From assembly GCF_001039355.2 (NCBI RefSeq), contig NW_019776140.1, positions 7,230 through 71,229 on the forward strand: DNA of 64,000 nucleotides. The letters run 5' to 3'. Under the pieces are notes generated by a model. That model saw only the letters and a program-made list of their open reading frames with translations, had not been told where the DNA came from and did no database searches. Below, one piece after another: positions 11,522 to 23,840 of this stretch. Positions within the stretch are counted from its first letter, which is position 1, and each line of letters opens with the position of its first letter. A program made the translations under genes and the position numbers. This stretch comes from Lingula anatina. Lineage: Eukaryota; Brachiopoda; Lingulata; Lingulida; Lingulidae.

Positions 11522-14500
11522 CCAATTTTCGAGTAAGATATATATAACAAGCATTTTCAAAAGGAAAACGCACAAATCGAGTTAGCCTGAATAAGGAAAA
11601 TAATTGGATTACTGACCGGGCAGCTTGTCCACATGGGAAAGTAGCCTATGGGAAATTGATGAATTGATATATTTAGGAAAGATAAAGGTTATAATTAGAT
11701 GTCTTATTAGCAGATAGTTTATGGCGGTTTTCTCAGTTAATATGTGGAGTTACTAGGAAGACGTACATTGACAGGACGAGAATTAATCCCGATCTCCGGC
11801 ACGAAGACGCTTGCGGATGACGTTAAAGCGCTACAAATTGATTGATGTGAATGGCCATTGTATGGCAGTCTACAGAATGTGAAACTATTTTGTTTGCCCA
11901 TTGTGAGAGCGTCTAAATCATCGATGTGGACAACAAATAAAGACACAAACAGTTCTATGTTCAGAAAAAGTTAGGATACAGAGCAGGAAAGTCATCATGT
12001 AATGCGGTATTAAGTGTTCAATGGCGGAGATAAGGTGCGCGACCCTCCACTGCTCTTCAGTGACGGATTCAATCATAGACTATGTCCAAACAGGGAGACA
12101 TGGTGCTTAATGAGGCTCAGAGAAGCAAGCTTGGCCCTTTGCCAAAGTTGAGAAATAAAGCGATGTCGCTGAATACAGATTTGATGCGCCACATCAGATC
12201 TTAATAAAACGCCCTTTTCTGACGTCATTTTTTAAATTTTTGTTATTTCAAGGATCGACAAGTCAGAAGTGCCAAAACAACAAGCAACTAAGAAAGTGCA
12301 ATTTAGCACACTCGTATTACGTTATATACTACTAATCAAGCACAATTATCTCTGTATTATATATATTCCTTTACTCATCTTTTAAAGGTGGTTTTTAGTA
12401 AATAAATAAATAATATATATATATATATATATATATATNAAAAATTAAAAATACACTGACTGTGTATCATGATTTCAGTGAAATGATTTTTACTCCGGAG
12501 ACACCTAATTATAACGTATCCTATAAAATCCAGATTGTAAGCGCAAGTGTGATTAACGATTTCTATAGTACAAGCGACAAGTTAAATGCCAGTCAGTTAT
12601 GTTGCTGCAACCAGAGTTGCATTATTCAAGGCCGCGGCCAAACTTTTAATAATCAAACAGCATGGCTTTTGACCAAGTCTTATTCATTATAATTCATTGC
12701 AATTTTATGGAAATAATGATCATGCTTTAAATATAGACTTTGATATCGCTTCCAAGCAATCTATATTAATTTAAAATGATTTTTGAGACGACTGTGAATT
12801 GGACTGGATTTGATAGATCAAATACAACTTTTAGGGATAAATCAGCAAAGAGAAATGAAATGATGAATAACAAAATATGATAAGCCCTCGGGGGAAGCTT
12901 CCTCAGGAGAGATGTTCTTATGATGGGGATGATCACGCCTTTCGACAGTATATACATGTAGCGCACCTAAGATAATAAAATGAAATTTTGAAAGGAATTA
13001 ACAATATAAATCTTTCAGTTCCATTGAAATCTCATGTTCTTAAATGTCAGTCACAATCCAATAACGACCGTCACATAATACCAAGGCAGGACCCCTGCGG
13101 AAAAACGTTGTTCAGTCGCGAAGAAAGACGAACGAGATTACGCCTGTTGAAAGGCCGTGTAAAAGAGAAAGGGGTACTCCTGCGCGGAAAAACGTCATTC
13201 AGTCGCGCGTTGTAAAGGCCAGCTTGCACTGTTCCGACGTCATTCCGCGGGGGTTGAAAAATCGGAAAGATTTGTTTTTGTGCTGTGGTTGTTTGCTATC
13301 CTTTCAATATGATTCAGTACTCAATTTATACAGATATGTCAGGTTAGGGTTTCTACTATTGTTACATGGTAAAAGTCCGTACTTAATATTGTGCGGTGTT
13401 TCAACCTACCGCTCCCAGGACGATATCAAAGTGTAATGTTCTTGTTTATTCTTACCAGAGACCGTCAAATGTGATCAATGTTGAGTTTTGCATCCTCAAA
13501 ATTAGACTGCACTTGGGGACTAAAGCAGAACTGTCCCAGTCCCCAGGGTACCGCCTGTTGTTCTCCAAGCTATGCAGTCGTCTTATTACACATATCGTAA
13601 CAAAGGAGTATCAAAGTGCAGCCTGCACAGCTACAAGAATTACCAACAGATTCTTAATTGATAAATCAAATCAAGAGACCACAATGAGCATGCACTTTAA
13701 CTAAATGATGCCATTCATTACTGGTGAGTGGGAACGGCCTCTCTCACCCTCGGTTATTGGGATCATTCAGTACCAGTGAATGTGTCTGTCGCCATCAAAA
13801 CCAATCGCTGGTCTGATTATTGGCTTCTTAAACACACATCCTTGGAATAGGTGGCCTTTACGATGAATGTAAAAATCGATCAGGGCCCTCTTAAGATGCC
13901 TCCATCTCATCTTGACCACAAATGGATATTCTACTGTCTCTCTATCATATACACATTTCTTAGGATTTCTGTGTAAGTGTTGTACAAAATGATGTCATTC
14001 ACGCCTATAATGACATGTAAAGCAAGTACACGTAGGTTATGAAGTGCAAAGTACATCGGACGCGATGATAGTGTCGCCACCACAGCCTTATTCCACCTTC
14101 ACTGGGAGGGGCTGGTTGGCATTACAATACGTTATAGGGTATTTTGCCGTAGTTCTGTAGACCGTAGTTCAGACTTCTCTTCCTTCGCTTTGAGACGTAA
14201 TCTGGGCCCCTTAACCCGCCCTTTAACCTGCTAATGCTCTCTAACTAGAATTACCCATGACCAGAGTATCCCAATTTACACAATTTCCAGAAAAAAACTG
14301 ACAAAGAGGTTGGAAAACCCCTCCATTGTCGAGGTCCAGTGTCAACCATGGTAATATATCTAGTCTACCGTCAATTTTCACAATGCGAGTGTACACACGA
14401 CTTCAAAGTTAAGTACAATGTACAACAACAATAACATAAAGTGTAGGTGATAAGCCCAATTAGGTGTGACGGTATACTGTAAGGGTTTGTAAGTATCAAA

Positions 14501-14725
14501 GTTTTAAAGCATGGACTGAAGGTTATTAATTAAGTCACGGTTAAAGAGAAGGTGTTTTCACGTTGAACATGTCTGTTTCCAGGCCAGTTTTTATACTATT
14601 TCGTGTTTTTCGAAAGCAAAACAAATGAAGGTCCAATCAGGACACCACTTAGTGATACCTGAAGCAACCTAGTAGCCTCTTGGTCCGCCTATGTATGGCC
14701 TGCGGTTTACTGGATAAAATAATCG

Positions 14726-14730
<5 letters not shown>
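11519..14730. other. no gene seen; AT run with a single N
   Basis: No supported exon. An (AT)n run at 12412-12438 ends in one unresolved base at 12439, a sign that the assembly is uncertain there. Confidence 0.45.

Positions 14731-14801
<71 letters not shown>
14731..14801. repeat. compound (CA)n(TA)n microsatellite
   Basis: (CA)n to 14764 and (TA)n to 14801, about 60 bp upstream of the first recognised glutamate receptor exon, so intronic if that gene extends upstream. Confidence 0.95.
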
Positions 14802-14864
14802 CACATATTATGGTTTTTCTTTGAAAAAATCAATATTATTTCACATGTGCTTTCTTCACTCTAG

Positions 14865-15025
14865 GGTCCATATCCAACATTGGTTCGGGTGGCTCGCTAT
14901 ATAAATGCAAGGATAACCCGGATGCTACTGCGGACTACACCACCATCATAGGAGTGGTAGGAGCCGCCGAGAGCAGCATCTCCCTTCAAGTGGCCAATCT
15001 GTTGAAGCTGTTTTATATACCACAG
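14865..15025 (+). CDS. mGluR exon a: ligand domain
   Basis: Acceptor CACTCTAG, entered in phase 1 (two bases complete a codon). Encodes the loop before and including IIGVVGAAESS, then ANLLKLFYIPQ. The Ser equivalent to mGlu1 S165 is kept. It ends in CAG followed by GCACGT, a GC donor. Confidence 0.88.
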
Positions 15026-18000
15026 GCACGTGTCACCTTCGTCTTTTATTAAAACATATCACACATTTCTAATTGCTGCTCCAGTCAAATACCTGTAAGC
15101 GTACCAAAAGAGGCCTGTATCTTGAATGATCGACGTCATACAATGCACTATAGATTCACACATTCGGTTACAAGTACTACATTTTATTTTGAAATTAGAT
15201 CCACGGGATGAGACAGGTTTACTATAGAGCAGCACATTACTGCCTCAGCTAGCACAACCTTTCCAGGTTCTCCACCTCATTTAAATCTAATTAGATAATT
15301 CATGTGTGTGTGTGTGTGGGGGGGGGGGTCTTGAAAGTACATGTTTATCGTACGTTTAAAACAGTGGTAGGGGACTTTGGGCCATACTAATTCGTGGTAA
15401 TCGGTACAATGCATAACCCACGGTAACAGCCAGCAATTATAATTGGTCGAAGATTCTGTAAATGAAAAGCCAAAGACAGATATAACGCCACTCTAGGGTA
15501 ACATAATGCAGAGCAGGATGAAAACTGAAAAAGGAAATATGGAAATATTCTTAATGCAGCCAAAGTATTAAAGAGGTTCCACGTGGACAATTGGAAATAA
15601 AGACCATGTGTTTGTGTAATAAAGACCCAGTGTTGGTGTAACAAAGCAGAATCTAAAAGCAATTCTGAGAAATAGAAGATGAAATCCATTTCCTAGTGTC
15701 GTGCCCTCTTTATACAGTTCTCCGATATGATCTTTATTCAGTGTACAAAAAACCAATATAGTAACTTTGAGCATCTTACCAGAATGGATAAATTTATAAC
15801 ACTAATGACTGGTAAGAAGAATGAACAGATGATTGCTCTTGCCAAATATTTATGGTTAGTCTTCCAAAAAAGGGACTGTGCTGCACCCATTACCAGCAAG
15901 TGTACTGGCAGTTGAGTAGGTACAGCCACGTGGGCTCTGCCAAATATGTTTTGTATTTTTCTTACAAGTAGTCAAACTATATCACTATTTAATATAATTC
16001 ATACTTATTTATAATTTCATTCCTATTGCACATTTTCATCTACCCATGCAGATGCATACGATACAATGAATAAAGCAAGATATGTTTACCATCGTTTGCC
16101 TATGTCATACCGGTATTTGGAAAAGTACCGTGAAAGAGTCGTTTAGTCGTTTGCCGGTGTAGTGAAACTGTGGGTACGTGTAACAGAAAGTCTGCCTTCC
16201 ATTCAGTTATAATGGTTAGGGTTAGCCTGACTTAAGTGGGCCAAAATGTAGGGCGAGGCTAACCTGTACAAATGAATGGGAGGCGGACTCTCTATTATGG
16301 GGGACTCTCTGTCACGTTACACCGGCGTCAAATCCCAAAGCACCTGAATATCACAGAGTTAGTACCGTTCAATGTCCTCTAACTTGTTCTCCAGATCAGC
16401 TACTTCTCTACAAGCCCGGACCTCAGCAACAAGGAGAGATACCCTTACTTCCTGCGCACAATTCCTTCCGATGCCTCACAGGCGGAAGTCATGATAGAAA
16501 TTATTAAGAAGCTAAGTTGGAAATACATCAGCATCATATACGACGCTACAAACTATGGACTGAAGGTAAGATATATTTGCAAGAGCCGGGTGTTACCCTG
16601 ATCACAGGCGTCTCTGTAGTCTAGTCAGTTACAAAATTAAAAAAAAGCTTTTTCTGCAATTTTGTGAGGGTAGTCACGTGTGATCGGGAGGTTTCCCAAT
16701 GGCGCTTCCAGGTTGGCTTACAAAGCCAATATGACATTGTTTGCACGGAAATTAATTAAAACTGTATATGAATGTTGGACAAGTTTCCATTTCTTTTAAT
16801 GAATTCATTACAAATAATTTAACAAGTAAACCTCCCCTCTCAGCACAAAGGGAATGTTTCTAATTGCAATCAACAACAAGGCAACCGTTTGCAAACTAGT
16901 ACAACTAATTGATATTGCACTGGAAACCATTGTTTTGAGATCAGTGCAGTATCGAGAACAAATTATAGTCATCATAAAAACCATCAGCTTTCATACCTTA
17001 TTATGCAAAGGGCTCTCTTCAAAAGCACGTTTAAAAAGGATAACTTTGTGAGTGATCCAAATTTCAAATTTCAAGTGCCACGTTTCTAAACAAATAAGAA
17101 GGACAGAGTCCCAGTTTAAAACATGAGAAGAAAATCCACACCTAAGTCATACGCTGATCTCCTGTTACTTGGGTTCCAGGGCTTTGTCCGCATAGGAGAA
17201 CTGATCAACAAAGAGGACAGTCTTTGTACGGCGGTCACGTACCAGCTCTCCCAGACTGACCCAGCCACACATGACGCCGCCATCAAAGCGCTGGCCAAGC
17301 AGAAGAATGCTAAAGGTAAAGTAAACCATGGTAATAGTTGGTCTTAATGATTGCCATTGATGATTGAATGTGTGAAATGCACGATTAACAGAGGTTGAAA
17401 CAGCAGGTGATATGGTACATACGTGTATATTATAGTGCTGGTAAGGGAAGATGATCGTTCCAAGCGCCACATGTGCAGCAACCAAGAACACATATTCATA
17501 AGAAGACGGTATCAGAACCTAGAGATGGATATTATATCATTCTGTATACTGGTGTTTATCTTCACCTTCCAGGTGTCATAGTGTTCGCCAAATACCCTGA
17601 CGTCATCAAGCTGATGCGTGCTGTGGAGGAGAACAACGTGACGAGCCACTTCATGTGGATAGGCAGTGACGGCTGGCAGGAGGCACAACTCGCCAATATC
17701 GGAGGGTTTCGAGAGGAGGTCTGTAGATGCCCACCATGTCAGCTATAATTGTGCCTCACATGTTGGTCCCCCCTGGGTCTGGGTTGAGTTTGACCATGTG
17801 TTCCACAGAGGTCCCAATGGCTTGGTTCTTACTGGTGGTCTGTACTTAGGACCTGTGTGGAATACCGGCCACCGCTCAGGTGTTACACACATGCCCCCCC
17901 CCCCACCCCACCCCACCCCAGATGGTCATGCTGGCATTGCTGAAACATGACGTGCCAACGAAATACAACCTTATCGTCATTCTCCCTGTATTTTCCTTGT

Positions 18001-21000
18001 TCATCTCATGCCATTAAAGCAAATGAAGATTGAGTGTATACTCTGTCCAGGATAGTTACTTTAAAATTTGACGTTGCACATCCTGTACACAATGCCTCGC
18101 AGTACATACATCTTGTACAAAGGTATATTTTTTTCTACCTTGTGTAGGCTGACATAGTCATTATTGACGCGTAACATTCTCTGAAAACCGTGCATTCATT
18201 TGGAGATCTAGCCTATTACACAGGATGCGTTTAGTCTTAGACATTGTAAAATGTTCCATACAAATTATTTATGTAACACACGATTTAACACATACAACGT
18301 AAATATATTAAAACGCAGGTACCCTCTTAATTAGCTGAACACAGCTTTATACTTTATTTTCCTGTATGAAGACTTATATTTTTGATAAAAATATCTTATA
18401 TAACAGTATACCAGTACTAAAACTCAACTACTACATTTCGACAAACGACCATCTTATATTTTCAGCTAGAAGGCGCCATAACCGTGCATCCTCTCGCACA
18501 CACAGTGACAGGGTTCAGCTATTACTTCAGGAATCTAAAACCAGATCACCAGAACACAAACCCTTGGTTCAACGAATTCTGGGAACAGCATTTTAAATGC
18601 AAATTGCCATCTACCCAACTGTCGTATTTTAATAAAGACTATAAAAATTGCACAGGACAAGAGAAGATCAGCAAGGACTTCATATTTGAGCCTCGTCTTC
18701 AGTTTGTCAGCGACGCGGTGATGGCGTTTGCACATGCACTTAAGGTGAGAACCAACAGTAAGCTATTCAGCACAGGAAATTCATCTTATCGGAAATGAAG
18801 AAATGAATAAGGATGAACAAACATCTTGTTACGGAAATTATGTATGAATAATGTTGTATAACAAAAGAACATATAAATGTATATACAATGACACAAGTTA
18901 AATAACACGTACAGGTCGGTAGTTTTCTCAAGTATGATACAGGTACGACTGAGAATTATCCACAATGAATGGTGTAAAATACGTGCACTGATTTCACATA
19001 CTTTTTTTTCAGAACATGCACACTGAAGTCTGCGGCGGACGGCGGGGGATATGCGCTGAAATGAATCCCATCTCAGGCGAAACTCTTCTTTACTATTTGA
19101 AAAATGTGCAGTTTACAAGTTAGTATTTATTCTTTGTATAGCGTGTGTGTTTAATATAATTACGTGATAGATCACTATATTTACGGGATAAGTGCTGGAG
19201 GCAGACCCAGAAGTGTCGAGTGCACAAATTCGTAAATTATTTTAAAATCTACCGAAAGTGACGTTTTTCTCGTCTACTATAAATTCTACATATAAACCAA
19301 AGACCATGCATTTCCATACTTTCCATCTCATACTGACCAATCATACCAGTTATATACCCTGACCACACGAGAGCCTGCCCCTCCAGCAGACAGTAAGGTC
19401 TTCCTTGGTTGTGCACTCTACTACACCTTCCTACCACTGCTTCTCCTCCATCCGGTGCTCTAGGTCTGTAGAAGAACGTGAGCTCTCTCTTATAATTAAA
19501 CAGTATATTTGATAATTTTAATATGTTTTCCTTTTTCTTGTCCCACTCACGCAATATTGAGATATTATATGCTAATATTCATTTTCCATTTTCTCAAAGG
19601 TCTCGCTGGTGCAGAGGAATTCCACTTTGAAAGTAATGGCGACGGCGCCAATAGATATATTCTAAAGGCGTACAGACAGCGCTCTCCTGGAAACTTTTCC
19701 TGGGAAAACGTTGGTGAATACGACAAGGGAATACTCACGGTGGGTAGACTGATATACTTACATTACCCGATACCTTTATTCTAGATGCACATTCCTTATT
19801 TTATTGACACTTTGGACTTCAATGATCTTATAAAAATTTGGCTTTTATTTTATCCCTTACCATCTAGGGCTATGATAAGAAGCAACGCGCCTGGAAGCAA
19901 TAAGTAAGAACAATGCAGAACATTTATTTCAAACGAGAACAAATTGCAAAAAAAAAAACCATTATCTTATGACCAGTGGAAGTAAATGACACAGTACAGT
20001 ACCGGTATAGCATTACATGTGATGACACACTTCATTATCTTTGAATTTCCAGATGGAACCGGACAAACTGATATTCAAAATGAATTCCACAGACATCCCC
20101 AAGTCCGAGTGCAGCAAGCCGTGCAGTGAGTTCGAGGCCACGCGGTACATAGCCCTGGACAAGTGCTGCTGGACCTGCCAACCCTGTACGGAACACCAGT
20201 ATCTGCCCACGCCACACAAGTGCCAGGACTGCCCCAACGGAACCGAGCCAAATGCGTTCCGCAACGCGTGCACACCTCTTCCTGAAGTACACCTCAGTTT
20301 CAAGAACGGAGTAGCCATTGGTGCAGTCACGTGCTCCGTGTGGGGGATCCTGTTTACTTTGTTTGTGATCTACGTGTTCGTGAGGCACCGGGATACACCT
20401 ATCGTTAAGGCGTCAAGTCGAGAACTGAGCTTTGTTCTCTTGGCCGGGATTTTGCTTTGTTATCTTATGACTTTTATTATCATCGCCAAACCATCAGGCG
20501 TCATCTGCGGATTGCAAAAATTTGGTATTGGCCTTTGTTTTTCATTGTGTTACTCAGCACTTTTGACCAAAACCAACCGTATAGCAAGAATCTTCGCTGC
20601 TGGCAAGCGGACCACAAAAAGACCGATGTTCATCAGCCCAAGATCGCAGCTTATCATATGTGGAGCCATAGTCTTCATACAAATAATGATCGACGCCTTA
20701 TGGTTAGCAGTTCGCCCACCAGAGGCACGATACATATATCCAACCAAATCAGTGAACATGTTAGTGTGTTTGGCGCACGTTGGAGACGAGTATATCATCG
20801 CCTTTATCTACCCTATCATACTGCTCATTATATGCACAGTGTACGCAATTTTGACTCGTAAAATTCCTGAAGCGTTTAATGAATCCCGATACATTGGACT
20901 AACTGTGTACACCACTTGTATCATATGGTTGGCCTTTGTTCCAATATTCTTCACCACGGCCACAGATATTCCACTGCGTATGTGCATTATGGCATTTGTC

Positions 21001-22669
21001 CTCGATCTTAGCGCCACAGTGTCACTGATGTGCCTGTTTTTCCCACGCTTATACATCATTTTATTAAAACCGGAAAGAAACGTTAAGCAGGCTATCAAGA
21101 AGAAAATCAACACGCTTGAAGTGAAAGAGATGGGTTTTCACAAAGAAAAAAATTCGTGGTCGCGGGATTCCGGAAACCATTCTGAAGGTAAGGGCTTGAT
21201 TGGAGGATCGTCAGTCGATCGTTTCCTGCAGGAGGCCAATTGCGTTGAAAGTGAGGCCCAATGCCGGGAGGGCGTGGCTCAACTAACACAATCAACTGGG
21301 CTTCTTATCCTTGGGATATCCGATACATGCCAAACATTGGCTGGCCCAGGTAAAATGAACATCTTCAGTATCGTACATAATAATCGGTGTCATGATCAGA
21401 GGATACACTATCACCGTGGCCCTGTGGAGCCTGAGCTGTCAAGCTCCTGTGTTATATGGGCCAAGGGACGGTAGCGCTGGAGATGCGGTGCCGTTTTATA
21501 CACATTACATTATACCCCCTTTACACTGGACGGCGTCCTTTCTGCGACCATGAAATTTGGCATCGCTGTGGTCTTAATAAGGAGGCACAAGCATCGATTT
21601 TGTATCAGAATGAATGCTCAATGATCGGCCAGTTGTCGGCCGTAAAGTATTATATTTTTTTAACTCTCAAATGGGGATGTACTGCTGGACGCAGAAAGGA
21701 CGCCGCCCAGTGTAAAGGGGGCTTTATCAATAGTCCCTCCTCATATAAATACGCAATGATTAGCCTACGCTATAAGGATAAAAGACACTTTATTTATTTA
21801 TTTATTGTTTGTTTGTTTGTTAATATATTTATTCACTGGGTGAATAGGGCTATTGATCCATAGCAAGCGGACGGAGAGGTAAAGACGCCGGTTACTATGC
21901 ACGATACTGTCCTGTGGGGCTACATCGCGTTCCCTGGCTTGGTAGTTATCCCTGTTGCGAAGAAAACGTCCTCGCTTTTTGGCTGTGTTTTTATGTCTTT
22001 ATTAGTCCATGTGTTTTACTCTACGTTTTATGCTAAATACTGCTCTTTTGATTATTCCATTGCCTTTGCTGTATTAGTAGAATGTCTTCCACTGAATGCA
22101 TCAAATGTTTGTATAAGTCCTATCTGTATTTCCCGATCAGGTGTGTGTGTGTGTGTGTGTGTAACGAAGGCCTGTGTGAAAAGGAATGGTAGTCCTAGAA
22201 ATGGAAGTCTGTGGTCCCCTTTGATAAGTACAGGTTAGGGTTAGTGGGAGTATTGGAGATAGTAATTAAGACAAATGTAGCCTGTACATAGCGGACTACC
22301 ATTCCTGTCACACAGGTCATTAATGCTGCACTTGAAGCAGAGTTTTAAAACATTGTCATCTTGCTTTTTATTGTAGATCTGGACGTTCGCGTGCGTCTAA
22401 CAAAAAGAAAGGATTCTTTGAATAGCGACATAGAGAATCCGACTGTGGGCACTCAAACCCCAGCCAACTTTGGAGCAGACATTACAACTCAGACCGAAGG
22501 TGTGTGTGTCGTGATGGCAAATAATGAATATGCAAAGAAAAGCTACGTGGATGCAGCAGTTGCGACCGATGTGAACACAATCGCAATGGAGGAGAATTCT
22601 GACGAATACGATTCCGATAACTCTGACTTTGCCAGCATACAGTCTGATATACAGGATATATCACTCTAA
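14865..22669 (+). CDS. metabotropic glutamate receptor (spliced gene, 5' incomplete)
   Basis: Class C G-protein-coupled receptor sensing glutamate or a related amino acid at the plasma membrane. Nine exons join without a phase conflict into 854 codons plus stop. They cover part of the Venus-flytrap ligand domain, a nine-cysteine CRD, seven membrane helices and a cytoplasmic tail. Diagnostic stretches include IPQISYFSTSPDLS, WIGSDGW, CYSALLTKTNRIARIF, VYTTCIIWLAFVPIFF and KPERNV. The IAKP, NRIARI and KPERNV forms are closer to group I (mGlu1/5) than to groups II/III. Exons: 14865-15025, 16395-16565, 17180-17315, 17573-17718, 18466-18744, 19013-19118, 19600-19739, 20053-21187, 22377-22669. The signal peptide and first ligand-lobe exon(s) are not found. 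The Lys that contacts the distal carboxylate in mGlu1 (K409) is Asn here. The tail has no PPxxF Homer motif. Confidence 0.93.
16395..16565 (+). CDS. mGluR exon b: ligand domain
   Basis: Phase 0 to phase 0, 57 codons, from ISYFSTSPDLS to NYGLK, with acceptor TTCTCCAG and donor GTAAGA. Residues aligned with mGlu1 T188, D208 and Y236 are present. Confidence 0.92.
17180..17315 (+). CDS. mGluR exon c: ligand domain
   Basis: Begins GFVRIGELINKEDSLC and ends in NAK plus one base (phase 1), donor GTAAAG. Corresponds to the stretch after the conserved NYG in the second lobe. Confidence 0.9.
17573..17718 (+). CDS. mGluR exon d: ligand domain
   Basis: Encodes GVIVFAKYPDVIKLMR and HFMWIGSDGWQE. The Asp of GSDGW matches mGlu1 D318, which binds the ligand amino group. 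Ends in phase 0 at GAG with donor GTCTGT. Confidence 0.92.
18466..18744 (+). CDS. mGluR exon e: ligand domain
   Basis: 93 codons, phase 0 to 0: LEGAITVHPLAHTVTGF, then WFNEFWEQHFKC and LQFVSDAVMAFAHALK. This is the typical EGAI...FW...F.C...AV.A.AHAL block of the family. Confidence 0.93.
19013..19118 (+). CDS. mGluR exon f: ligand domain
   Basis: Encodes NMHTEVCGGRRGICAEMNP and LLYYLKNVQF. The Asn codon at 19064-19066 sits where mGlu1 has K409. Ends in phase 1, donor GTTAGT. Confidence 0.9.
19600..19739 (+). CDS. mGluR exon g: ligand domain end
   Basis: SLAGAEEFHFESNGDGANRY, then WENVGEYDKGILT, matching the family F...GDGPGRYDI...W..VG.W block. Phase 1 to 0; the donor is GTGGGT. Confidence 0.9.
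20053..21187 (+). CDS. mGluR exon h: CRD and seven-helix domain
   Basis: Large exon of 378 codons plus one base. All nine cysteines of the cysteine-rich domain are present between 20110 and 20275. The seven-helix domain follows, with SSRELSFVLLAGILLCY (helix 2 region), CYSALLTKTNRIARIF, VYTTCIIWLAFVPIFF (helix 6) and KPERNV after helix 7. It ends at the splice donor GTAAGG. The frame stays open into the intron to 21474, but the phase-1 join to 22377 gives the longer tail. Confidence 0.95.
21515..21721. mobile_element. MITE-like element, CCCCCTTTACACTGG termini
   Basis: About 207 bp bounded by inverted repeats of about 32 bp: left CCCCCTTTACACTGGACGGC, right ending GCCCAGTGTAAAGGGGG. It lies in the last intron of the receptor gene and has no coding capacity. 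Interior blocks such as GGAGGCACAAGCATCG are shared with the larger element at 23841-25014, so both belong to one non-autonomous DNA transposon family. Confidence 0.85.
22377..22669 (+). CDS. mGluR exon i: cytoplasmic tail and stop
   Basis: Acceptor TTATTGTAG, phase 1. Encodes a hydrophilic tail rich in Asp, Ser and Thr that ends DIQDISL followed by TAA. The final I-S-L could fit a hydrophobic class II PDZ ligand, which is only a guess. Confidence 0.85.
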
Positions 22670-23030
22670 GTCACAGTTGTGTTCTTGTCTCTAGAAATAG
22701 ACCTCTCCATATCTCAACCTGCAAACAGTCATTAACGTCTGTTAAGTAAAAAATATTATATTCTTTCCAATTTATTATTCTGCATAGCGAACATTTCAGG
22801 GATATGTCAATATTAATTGTACATCTTGTTTGAGTTAGATTAAATTTTGTAACTTTTATGGTAGGAGTAAGTGTTTAATGTACCGTAATATGTGTTGAAA
22901 TAGATTAAAATTTTGTTTTATTGTATAGTATTCATTGTTTTTATTTAATACCACGTTGTACTATGGATCGAGGCAATGCTTGTGATTTTCATAATAACTG
23001 TAATCGTTTTGTCCATCTGATATTAATAAA
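22670..23030 (+). terminator. receptor 3' UTR with polyadenylation signal
   Basis: AT-rich sequence after the stop, with an AATAAA at about 23025-23030. The exact cleavage site cannot be seen. Confidence 0.5.
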
Positions 23031-23840
23031 ATTTAAAATAAATACATAAATATTCAAATGAATTAACAAACAAATAAATGAATGAATAAATAAATGATTA
23101 ATTAACAATATCAGTATGGATGTAATGAATATACAGTATATAATATAAGTGATTTATGTACGTGGATCAGCCTTTGGTGAAGACGCATTCTTGAATTGCT
23201 TTTATGCATCCATGCTCAAGACAAATCACTTATTTAATTCTTTCGGAAACATAATATGAGTTCAATGAAAATGCAAAAATAGAATAAAAATGATATTCTC
23301 CTTTTTGTAAATTACACTTCAGCTACCCTTAGGAACGATCCTTTTATCTATTTTCTTTTTGCATGCATGAAAATATGCTGTACAAGTAACCGCTTGCTTC
23401 GACATTTACGCCCTCTGGAATATTTGGAAGTAAAATGTCAAATACGAAAACAAACTACACTTTTCATGGGCCCTGGGAGAGGAGGTTGTCTTTATGACAA
23501 GAAGTGAATGTGTCCAGCTACGACTGCGCAGATATCAAATAAAGATGCAACATGTAATCACATACCGACTTTAAGGGCAGCGTGAAACTTACAAGGACAG
23601 ACTCTTTTACTCACAATCTGAGCTTCGAAAATTCGGAACTGAACCAATAAAAGACAACGAATGCATTGAGCTGACTCCTACTGCACGCATAGTCTAAGAT
23701 ACCATGCGTCACGAGGAGTCGAGCGCGGATCACGAGCACCTTGCAGTATATAAACCGTCTTTCTCGTCATGCCTTCATTCACTTGGAAACGCTAACAGGG
23801 AAAGTACGATGCAACATGAGGGGGTTTTGTATTTGGTAAA

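Noticed and set aside
20041-21474. Single-exon 477-codon receptor ORF
   Set aside because: The reading frame continues past the donor at 21187 into intron sequence; the phase-1 splice to 22377 gives a sensible tail, and upstream residues before 20053 are intronic.
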